A stretch of 64,000 nucleotides of DNA from Dietzia aurantiaca (lineage in GTDB: Bacteria; Actinomycetota; Actinomycetes; Mycobacteriales; Mycobacteriaceae), in assembly GCF_021033825.1 (NCBI RefSeq), contig NZ_JAIFXZ010000017.1, forward strand, positions 23,344-87,343, given 5' to 3'. A program made the translations under genes and the position numbers. Of this stretch, positions 58,335 to 64,000 are shown in pieces (the first letter of the stretch is position 1; each line of letters begins with the position of its first letter). Under the pieces are notes generated by a model. The model had not been told where the DNA came from. It saw only the letters and a program-made list of their open reading frames with translations, and made no database searches.

Positions 58335-59606
58335 TCAAGCCTCCCAGTCGACCTCGTCGGCCATGCGTAACAGTCGCTCGCGACGGACGGGATCACTCGC
58401 GCCGACCCAGGCGATGAGCCCCAGGATGTGGGCTCGGAAGTCCGGGTGTTCGGCGTGGTTCTGGGAGGAGGCGCCGGAGCGGCGGGCATTGTGGAGGAGC
58501 GCGCGGAGGTTGTCGTAGTCGGCACGCCTGACCCGGGGGCGGTCATTGACGACGAGCCCGGCGAGCGTCTGACGCTGGTGTGCCCGCATGACGCGCACCT
58601 TGCCCGCGTGGACGGTGAACTCCTCGGAGGCGATCACCTTGAGCACCACCCAGAGGGCGCGGTCCGCGTTCATCTCATGCCCGGACAGCGCGAGGTCATC
58701 GCCGTACCGCGTGTAGGTGAGTCCGTTGGCCGCGGCGTATCCGTACAGGCGTCGATCGAGGGAGCGCATCACCAGGTTCGACAGATGCGGGGACGTGGGT
58801 GCCCCTTGCGGAAGATGTCGGCCGCGGAGGTAGGCGGCGTGCTCGGAGGGGACGCCGCGGAGCTTGTCCGCCGGGGACGCGGTGGTGCACAGGTCGGCGA
58901 GAAGCCGGGCGACTGTGGGCGGGTATCCGGCTCGGCGGAACACGTCGGCGATGCGCGGGGCGGTGATGCTCTCAAAGCAGTGACGCAGGTCCGCACGCAA
59001 CACGATTGCCTTCGCGGAGTGCGGCCACGCGAAGTCGGCGGTGGACGACCACGGGACGAACCCCTTGGCCGCCCGATGCGCAGGAATGTGGGACACGAGT
59101 TGCCTCAGGATCCGCCGCTGCATCTCCCGCAGTCGCGGCTTGGGTGCCTCGATGACGCGGACCCCGTCCCGCTTCTCCCTCGTCCACACGCGGTAGTGCC
59201 GCAGGCTGGGGGACGCGGTGCGCAGCCAGCCGCCGTGATCGGCGAACCACTCGAGCTCGCCGACGGTGAGGTCGAGCCAGTCGGCGACTTCGCGCACCGA
59301 ATAGAGCGCGGGCAGATCCTCGGCGACCGTGTCCCGCCGGGCGGGGACCGGCATTGTTGCGAGCTGCGGGGCGGGCGCGGTCCACGGGCGCAACACCCGA
59401 CGCAATGCCGCGGCCGGGTGCCGGGGTTCGCGCGGGAGCATCAACAGCGACGGGAGTACCTCGCGCGCGACGTCGCCCGGAAGGACGGCGTCGAGCGCCC
59501 GCAGGAGTTCCGGCCAGGTCCAGCCGGTGTAGGTGCGAGAGAACCAGGCGGCGGCGTCGCCCACTTCGGCAGGGGACAGTCGCGCGGGCGGGCGTGGCTC
59601 GGTCAT
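58335..59606 (-). CDS. Retron-type reverse transcriptase
   Basis: A 423-residue reverse transcriptase that would copy part of its own ncRNA into msDNA. The first 110 residues are an N-terminal extension of unknown function. The RT core has motif A VLRADLRHCFESI with Asp206, LPQGAPTSPHLSNLVM (265-280), the active site YTRYGDDLALSG with YGDD at 301-304, and the retron-diagnostic regions in altered form: FAWPH (192-196) in place of NAxxH, and LAGLVVN (348-354) in place of VTG. The C-terminal DYDNLRALLHNARRSG fits the retron thumb. No group II maturase, no endonuclease and no DGR repeats are present. The ATG at 59606 lies 19 nt after the a2 arm of the ncRNA. It is followed 4 nt later by a membrane protein gene. 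Confidence 0.88.
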   Translation of the reverse strand: MTEPRPPARLSPAEVGDAAAWFSRTYTGWTWPELLRALDAVLPGDVAREVLPSLLMLPREPRHPAAALRRVLRPWTAPAPQLATMPVPARRDTVAEDLPALYSVREVADWLDLTVGELEWFADHGGWLRTASPSLRHYRVWTREKRDGVRVIEAPKPRLREMQRRILRQLVSHIPAHRAAKGFVPWSSTADFAWPHSAKAIVLRADLRHCFESITAPRIADVFRRAGYPPTVARLLADLCTTASPADKLRGVPSEHAAYLRGRHLPQGAPTSPHLSNLVMRSLDRRLYGYAAANGLTYTRYGDDLALSGHEMNADRALWVVLKVIASEEFTVHAGKVRVMRAHQRQTLAGLVVNDRPRVRRADYDNLRALLHNARRSGASSQNHAEHPDFRAHILGLIAWVGASDPVRRERLLRMADEVDWEA

Positions 59607-59625
59607 CAGACAGCGGGACTGTGGC

Positions 59626-59777
59626 CGGCGGGCGAGGCGACCCTGAACTCGTCTCGGCGGTGCCGATTCGCACGCGGAGCGTGCCGTGCGGCACCGGACG
59701 CAGGAACTAACTGTGATGTGTACCCAGGGGTTGCCCCTGAGACGGATCGGATCGATCCACTCTCGCCTCGCCCGCCG
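59626..59777 (-). ncRNA. Candidate retron msr-msd RNA
   Basis: On the minus strand CGGCGGGCGAGGCGA (a1, 59777-59763) and TCGCCTCGCCCGCCG (a2, 59640-59626) form a perfect 15-bp pair enclosing 122 nt. Behind a1 is an msr-like section with a GATC-rich palindrome (59741-59758) and hairpin CAGGGG-CAA-CCCCTG (59739-59725). The msd part (59704-59642) folds into a long hairpin: CCTG/CAGG, CGTC/GACG, CGGTGCCG/CGGCACCG and GCACGC-TCC-GCGTGC. The order a1-msr-msd-a2-RT is the standard retron layout. The branching guanosine is not certain; the first G after a1 (GAGTGG) is a candidate. No RNA or DNA evidence exists here, so this is structure prediction by eye. Confidence 0.72.
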
Positions 59778-59789
59778 CCCACGCCGCCC

Positions 59790-59795
59790 AGTCTG
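59790..59795 (-). promoter_or_regulatory. Possible -10 element of the retron promoter
   Basis: CAGACT on the minus strand would place transcription start about 6 nt before a1, as expected for a retron RNA. The -35 region falls in a large palindrome and shows no good consensus. Confidence 0.35.
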
Positions 59796-59809
59796 CCAGG
59801 GATCCGCTG

Positions 59810-59856
59810 CTGACCTGCGGTGCCCTGGAAGCAGTGTGCAGGGCACCGCAGGTCAG
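59810..59856. repeat. 18-bp perfect palindrome between the retron and a divergent gene
   Basis: CTGACCTGCGGTGCCCTG (59810-59827) and CAGGGCACCGCAGGTCAG (59839-59856) are exact inverted copies with an 11-nt loop. It lies 32 bp upstream of a1 and 55 bp before the divergent gene, overlapping the likely -35 region of the retron. Confidence 0.9.
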
Positions 59857-59898
59857 AGGGGGGCCCTGCCGAACCGCCTTCACGCGGGTGCCGCGGGT

Positions 59899-59904
59899 TA
59901 GCCT
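59899..59904 (+). promoter_or_regulatory. -10 element of a likely leaderless promoter
   Basis: TAGCCT ends 7 nt before the ATG at 59912, with no ribosome binding site between. Confidence 0.45.
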
Positions 59905-59911
59905 GCAGCCC

Positions 59912-60919
59912 ATGCGTGTCTCGCCTGACGGAACCTTCCACGGGCTGCGTCCGTCGCACCTGTGCCGGGCGGCGTGCCGGGTGTCCGCGGACCCTGGTCC
60001 GCTGGAACGCCGCCACGTCGCGCTCCACCCGGTCATCGACTACCGGCCCTACATCTCGGGGTCCCCCGACGTCTTCCCGCCGGGCCACCCCGGGTACGAC
60101 CAGGGGGTGGCGACCGACCTGCAGATCCCGACCGCACTTCAGCGCCAGATCGAGACGTGGATCGCGGAGTTCAGGGAGAACTTCCTCCACATCGGTGACA
60201 GGCCGGTCGACCAGCCGGTGTGGCGTGACGGCTTCGACGAGATGGCGTGGCTCGACCGAGGCCACGAGCTCGCCGAGCGGCTCGGCGAGCACTACCCGGA
60301 GCATTTCGTGTTCTGCTGCGCGGAGAAGTACGTGGTGTGCGAGCTCGCCGCCGACCAGCTGGCTTACGCCTGCGCCCTGACCGGACAGTGCACCCGTGAA
60401 GATGGCTGGCGCATGCCCGGAAATGAGCCCGACCCGGACGTGCCAGCAGGACTGCGACTCATGCCCGAGTACGGCGTCGAGTGGGGGATCTGGGCCGGTC
60501 GCCTGCCCTACCACCAGCCGCCTCGGCTCCTCGGCGGACCCGGGCCGGCGGGTTTCGCGACGCCCCGCTCGCTGGGCCTCACCGCCGAGCTCGAGGAACG
60601 ACTCCGCCGGTGGAACGACGACTGGCGACGCGGCTTCATCGACTACGGCAGCGGGCCGGAGGATTCGGGCGCCCGGTTCGGTCTGCCGGGGTACGGCTTC
60701 GCTCTGCCGCGCTGGAGCGACGACGTCGACCCCGTCGCCTGGTACCGCGAGGGGCGCGCGATCGCCGCGAGCCTGGCCGATGAGCTCCCGGGCGTGACGG
60801 TGCGACTCACCGCGGTGCGGTACGTGTGCGCGTCGCTGTTCCTCCACGTCACCAAGATTTTTGACGACGACGAGTTCTTCAGTCGCGACGCGCAGGGCTC
60901 TGCCTGGATGCCCGTGTAA
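59912..60919 (+). CDS. Unknown protein with internal duplication, divergent from the retron
   Basis: A 335-residue soluble protein. Two related halves are visible: about 70-145 (LQRQIETWIAEFRENF, DEMAWLDRGHELAERLGEHY) and about 225-320 (LEERLRRWNDDWRRGF, DPVAWYREGRAIAASLADEL). Each has a Trp/acidic helix, a GLPGYGF- or VWRDGF-like turn and a helix ending before a beta strand (FVFCCAEKYVV; VRLTAVRYVC). No catalytic motif is recognised. The ATG at 59912 is probably leaderless. It shares the retron's promoter region and could be either a neighbour or a partner; nothing in the sequence shows a functional link. Confidence 0.7.
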   Translation: MRVSPDGTFHGLRPSHLCRAACRVSADPGPLERRHVALHPVIDYRPYISGSPDVFPPGHPGYDQGVATDLQIPTALQRQIETWIAEFRENFLHIGDRPVDQPVWRDGFDEMAWLDRGHELAERLGEHYPEHFVFCCAEKYVVCELAADQLAYACALTGQCTREDGWRMPGNEPDPDVPAGLRLMPEYGVEWGIWAGRLPYHQPPRLLGGPGPAGFATPRSLGLTAELEERLRRWNDDWRRGFIDYGSGPEDSGARFGLPGYGFALPRWSDDVDPVAWYREGRAIAASLADELPGVTVRLTAVRYVCASLFLHVTKIFDDDEFFSRDAQGSAWMPV

Positions 60920-61000
60920 AGCGGCAACCGTCCGGCCGGCCGGGTCCGTCCGTGGGAGGGGTGGTGGCCTCCTGCGCATTCGCCCTCAACTCTCCGTAGT

Positions 61001-62047
61001 ATGTGCCACCGTTGCATCGTGACCTCAACAACGGGTGCGATTCCGCAGTCCAGCACGGGAAAGCCCGATACGCGCATCGCGGTGGCGGCGTTGGCGGCGA
61101 TACTCGTCCTCGCCCCGATCGTCGTGCTGGACCTGTCGTCGTGGAAGTCGAACGGCTCGCTCTGGTATCTGGGCATGCTTCCGGCACTCATGGGTCTGTT
61201 CGCTGGTCGTCGTCTCGCCTTTGCCGCAGCCGCGCTGACGCCGGTGATCGTCGGGATCTCCCTCCTGCTGCGCGACCTGCCGCCTGTTGTCGGAGCCGCG
61301 TACATGCTGCTGCTCGGCGTGGCGACGGGGCTCTCGGCCCGGCGGGGGTGGCATGTGATGATGTCCTTCGCTGCCCCGCTCGCCGCCCTCGCGTTGATAG
61401 GGGATATGCACGTGGCGCTGCCGTCAGGCAGGTATTCGGCGGACGCCTCACCGGAGTCGATCCTCATGGCGATGGTGGTTCTGCTGATCGGTGGTGTGTG
61501 GACGGCGACGTTCGGGGCGTTCGCGATCAACAAGGTGCATGTCACCCCGCCCGAGGCCGTACCGAATCGGACCTCCCTGTACTTCGCCGCGGCGATGGGC
61601 GGACTTGTAGCGCTGACCTCGTTCATCGCGTTGACCTGGCTGCCGCCCAATTCGTGGTGGATCGTCCTGACCATGTACGTCGTGGTCCAGCCCTACTACG
61701 CGTCTGCGATCACTCGGGTGAGCCAGCGTGTAGTCGGGACCCTTGTAGGGTCGACGGCCGCAGCGGTTGTCGTGGTCGCGTTCCATCACCTGCCCGGCCT
61801 GATCGCCGCGCTCGCCGCAGTGCTGACCATCCTTGCGGCGTGGGCCAACCTGCGACTGCCGTACTGGGTGTTCGTCACATTCCTCACCCCGGCGGTGGTC
61901 CTGCAGACCGCCGGGGGGACCCACGATGTTGCGCAGGCGATCGCCGATCGCGCCCTTTACACGCTCGTCGGCTCTGGCCTGGCAATAGTCGTGATGGCTG
62001 GCGGCCACAAGTATCTGATCCGGCATCCCCGGCCGCAAGAGACTTGA
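61001..62047 (+). CDS. FUSC-like membrane protein
   Basis: A 348-residue protein with about ten membrane helices in two sets, resembling the FUSC (aromatic acid exporter/fusaric acid resistance) family: the second half has LTWLPPNSWWIVLTMYVVVQPYYASAITRVSQRVVGTLVGSTAAAVVV, the typical FUSC repeat. It may export small organic acids. The start is uncertain: ATG 61001 lies in a possible -10 (TAGTAT), and GTG 61019 would remove six residues. No ribosome binding site is evident. Confidence 0.75.
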   Translation: MCHRCIVTSTTGAIPQSSTGKPDTRIAVAALAAILVLAPIVVLDLSSWKSNGSLWYLGMLPALMGLFAGRRLAFAAAALTPVIVGISLLLRDLPPVVGAAYMLLLGVATGLSARRGWHVMMSFAAPLAALALIGDMHVALPSGRYSADASPESILMAMVVLLIGGVWTATFGAFAINKVHVTPPEAVPNRTSLYFAAAMGGLVALTSFIALTWLPPNSWWIVLTMYVVVQPYYASAITRVSQRVVGTLVGSTAAAVVVVAFHHLPGLIAALAAVLTILAAWANLRLPYWVFVTFLTPAVVLQTAGGTHDVAQAIADRALYTLVGSGLAIVVMAGGHKYLIRHPRPQET

Positions 62048-62149
62048 GTGGCTTGACGACGTCTTGGGGGCCAACGCGCACAGTGGAACCGCGACTGGGG
62101 CTCCGGGGGTGGCGCGCCCTGTATGACGACGACGAGGTCGGTCGCTTCG

Positions 62150-62155
62150 TAGCCT
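62150..62155 (+). promoter_or_regulatory. -10 element of a likely leaderless EamA promoter
   Basis: TAGCCT ends 6 nt before the ATG at 62162, same sequence as before the gene at 59912. Confidence 0.4.
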
Positions 62156-62161
62156 CAGCAC

Positions 62162-63103
62162 ATGCCCGCCCCTGCTCGAGACGCCCCCCGCCGCACCGCC
62201 GGCCATCTGGCGTCGGTGGCTCTGGTCGTCATGTGGAGCTCAGGATTCGTGGGGGCCGAGCTCGGGATCCGCGCGGGCGGCACCCCGCTACAGCTGCTGA
62301 GTTGGCGGTTCTCGATCCTCGCGGTGATGCTAGTGACGGTCTGCCTGGCGTTGCGGGTCGACCTGACGGACCGACGGGCGTGGGGCCGGCAGGCGGTCAT
62401 CGGGCTGCTCAGCCAGGCGGGGTTCCTCTTCCTGATCTTCGAGGGCGTCAACCAGGGGGTCGACGGCGGGACCGCGGCCCTCATCGCCTCGCTCCAGCCG
62501 CTGCTGGTGGCGACGGTCGCGGGGAGTATCCTGGGCGAACGGATTACCCCGACCATGTGGATCGGCATGGTGCTGGGGCTGGCCGGCGTGGCGGTGGTGG
62601 TCTCCGGGGACCTGGGCGGCGGGTCCGCGCAGTGGTGGGCCTACCTGCTCCCGGCGGCCGGGATGCTCTCGCTGACCACCGGCACGGTCCTCACCCAGAA
62701 GCTCAGGCCGACCGAGTCCCTGCTGCAGTCCATCACCATGCAGATGGTGGTGACGGCCCTCGCGCTGGTGGCGGTCTCCGTGGTGGCGGGTCAGACGACG
62801 CTGCCGGCGCAACTCGACTTCTGGCTGGCCGTGCTGTGGCTGGTGTCCCTGTCCACGCTCGGCGGCTACGCCCTGTTCGTGTACGTGACCCGCACCCGCG
62901 GGGCCACCGTGGCGAGCGTGCTGCTCTACCTCACCCCGCCCACGACCATGCTGTGGGTGTGGCTCATGTTCAGTGTCCCGATCACCGTGATCGCGGTGGT
63001 GGGGATGGCCATCAGTGCGATCGGCGTGACCATGGTGCTGCGCTCCCGTTCGGCTGCTGCCGCTCAGGGCGCGCGGAACCAACCCATCGACTCGGAGGGC
63101 TGA
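62162..63103 (+). CDS. EamA/DMT family transporter
   Basis: A 313-residue protein with ten membrane helices in two EamA repeats (VALVVMWSSGFVGAELGIRA; LLQSITMQMVVTALALVAVS). Family features include LSWRFSILAVMLV, GGTAALIASLQPLLVATVAGSILGERIT and LLYLTPPTTMLWVWLMF. It probably exports a metabolite or amino acid. ATG at 62162; the following gene starts 4 bp after its stop. Confidence 0.88.
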   Translation: MPAPARDAPRRTAGHLASVALVVMWSSGFVGAELGIRAGGTPLQLLSWRFSILAVMLVTVCLALRVDLTDRRAWGRQAVIGLLSQAGFLFLIFEGVNQGVDGGTAALIASLQPLLVATVAGSILGERITPTMWIGMVLGLAGVAVVVSGDLGGGSAQWWAYLLPAAGMLSLTTGTVLTQKLRPTESLLQSITMQMVVTALALVAVSVVAGQTTLPAQLDFWLAVLWLVSLSTLGGYALFVYVTRTRGATVASVLLYLTPPTTMLWVWLMFSVPITVIAVVGMAISAIGVTMVLRSRSAAAAQGARNQPIDSEG

Positions 63104-63107
63104 CGGC

Positions 63108-64000
63108 ATGACAACGGGCGACAAGACGACCGGCGAGGAGCAGGCAGGCCTACGGGATCGAGTGGCCGGGGCGATGATCGGCACGGCGGTCGGCGACGCG
63201 CTCGGAGCGGGCTACGAGTTCGGCTCCGCGCCGCTGGGCCCCGGCGGCCCGGACATGATCGGCGGCGGGCTCGGCGCATTCGCACCCGGCCAGTGGACGG
63301 ACGACACCACCATGGCCTGGTGTGTTCTCAACGCGACCTCCCGCGGACACGGCCTGCTGGCCGAGGGGGCGCTCACCACGATCGCGCGGCACTTCCGCCG
63401 TTGGTACGACTCCGGCCCGTCGGACATCGGTAATCAGACCCGTGCGGTCCTGCGCGCGGCCGGATCCGAACCCACGGCGGCCGCGGTGCGTGAGGCGGCT
63501 GTCGACTTTTCGGCCCGGCACGAGCGCTCCGCCGGGAACGGCTCGCTCATGCGCACCGCTCCCGTCGCGCTCGCCCACCTGGGTGATCGGGAGGCCATCG
63601 CCCGAGCGGCGACCGAGGTGAGCGCGCTGACGCACGCGGACCCGTGCGCCGGCCAGGCCTGCGTCCTCTGGTCGCTGGCGATCGACCGCGCGGTCCGGGA
63701 GCGGGTCTTCGACATCCGTAGTGGGCTGGCGTTCCTGGACGACGACGAGGCCCGCTCGATCTGGGCGAGCCGGATCGACGAGGCAGAGCAGGAGCCGCCC
63801 TCACGCTTCACGCCGAACGGGTGGGTGGTGACCGCGCTCCAGGCTGCGTGGTCGTCGATCCACCACACACCGGTGTCCGCCGACGACCCGGGCCGGCACG
63901 CTGCCGAATCGTTGGCTACGGCCATCGCGATCGGCGACGACACCGACACCGTTGCCGCGATCGCCGGCGGGCTCCTCGGCGGGCGCTGGGGCGCCACGGC
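63108..64000 (+). CDS. ADP-ribosylglycohydrolase family protein (cut by window end)
   Basis: The first 297 codons of an open frame that runs off the right edge. Domain motifs of ADP-ribosylglycohydrolases are clear: RVAGAMIGTAVGDALGAGYEF at the start, the metal site GQWTDDTTMAWCVL, RSAGNGSLMRTAPVAL, ALTHADPCAGQACVLWSLAI, and IAIGDDTDTVAAIAGGLLGG with the second metal set. It removes ADP-ribose from proteins or nucleic acids. GGAGG lies 8 nt before the ATG, and the gene is 4 bp after the EamA gene. Confidence 0.9.
   Translation, partial: MTTGDKTTGEEQAGLRDRVAGAMIGTAVGDALGAGYEFGSAPLGPGGPDMIGGGLGAFAPGQWTDDTTMAWCVLNATSRGHGLLAEGALTTIARHFRRWYDSGPSDIGNQTRAVLRAAGSEPTAAAVREAAVDFSARHERSAGNGSLMRTAPVALAHLGDREAIARAATEVSALTHADPCAGQACVLWSLAIDRAVRERVFDIRSGLAFLDDDEARSIWASRIDEAEQEPPSRFTPNGWVVTALQAAWSSIHHTPVSADDPGRHAAESLATAIAIGDDTDTVAAIAGGLLGGRWGAT

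Noticed and set aside
58335..59606. The RT as a group II intron maturase or diversity-generating element
   Set aside because: No maturase X/endonuclease domain, no intron domain V/VI structure, and no template/variable repeat pair near the gene; the flanking a1/a2 arms fit a retron instead.
59810..59856. 18-bp palindrome as an ordinary terminator
   Set aside because: The flanking genes are divergent, so no transcript needs to end here; kept as an unexplained palindrome instead.

Overview
The window is GC-rich actinobacterial DNA (GC at most third codon positions, frequent GTG starts, apparent leaderless promoters). It carries much of the cell-envelope core of a mycolic-acid bacterium: two mycolyltransferases, FadD32-Pks13-AccD4, two Emb-type arabinosyltransferases, AftA, DprE1/DprE2, GlfT1, a GlfT2-like enzyme and a Wzm/Wzt exporter. 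Two Emb paralogues, LGFP repeats on a mycolyltransferase and the gene order suggest a Dietzia-like member of the Mycobacteriales rather than Mycobacterium or Corynebacterium; the genus is inference.

Layout. (1) About 0-14 kb, plus strand: mycolyltransferase, mycolyltransferase with LGFP repeats, small lipoprotein, cutinase-like hydrolase, then fadD32, pks13 and accD4. The last three condense two acyl chains into the mycolate precursor, and the first two move finished mycolates onto trehalose and arabinogalactan. (2) About 14-27 kb, minus strand, convergent with the first block across a 16-bp hairpin terminator: dprE1, dprE2, aftA and two emb genes in one direction (DPA synthesis and arabinan priming and extension), with a secreted lipase upstream and a divergent gtrA. 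(3) About 27-37 kb: gtrA, a large multi-spanning membrane protein and a GlfT2-like galactofuranosyltransferase on plus; an AbiEi/DUF559-like gene on plus; a hotdog thioesterase and a mycothiol-type metal enzyme on minus; then the minus operon wzm-wzt-glfT1 (galactan initiation and export). (4) About 37-53 kb, mixed accessory and housekeeping genes: oxidoreductases, a pyruvyltransferase-like protein, flavin/FMN enzymes, PadR and AraC regulators, a serine hydrolase, an HtaA-like secreted protein behind an iron box, an esterase lipoprotein, a 5'-nucleotidase-like protein that has lost its metal ligands, and hisC. Three tRNA genes (Ser-UGA, Ser-GCU, Arg-ACG) lie at 47.8-53.6 kb. Two gene remnants are visible, the start of a small conserved gene and the end of a LuxR regulator. 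(5) About 53.8-64 kb: a 2-hydroxyacid dehydrogenase, a secreted protein, a PadR/HAAS pair and a PLDc_N protein, then the main discovery, a candidate retron, followed by an unknown duplicated-domain protein, a FUSC-like membrane protein, an EamA exporter and an ADP-ribosylglycohydrolase cut by the window end.

The retron (57.7-59.8 kb, minus strand) has a perfect 15-bp inverted repeat (a1/a2) enclosing 122 nt with an msr-like small hairpin and a long msd-like hairpin. A reverse transcriptase follows immediately, then a tightly coupled single-span membrane protein and a 55-residue basic protein. Neither downstream protein resembles a retron effector I recognise, so this is a good candidate for an undescribed actinobacterial retron defence system.
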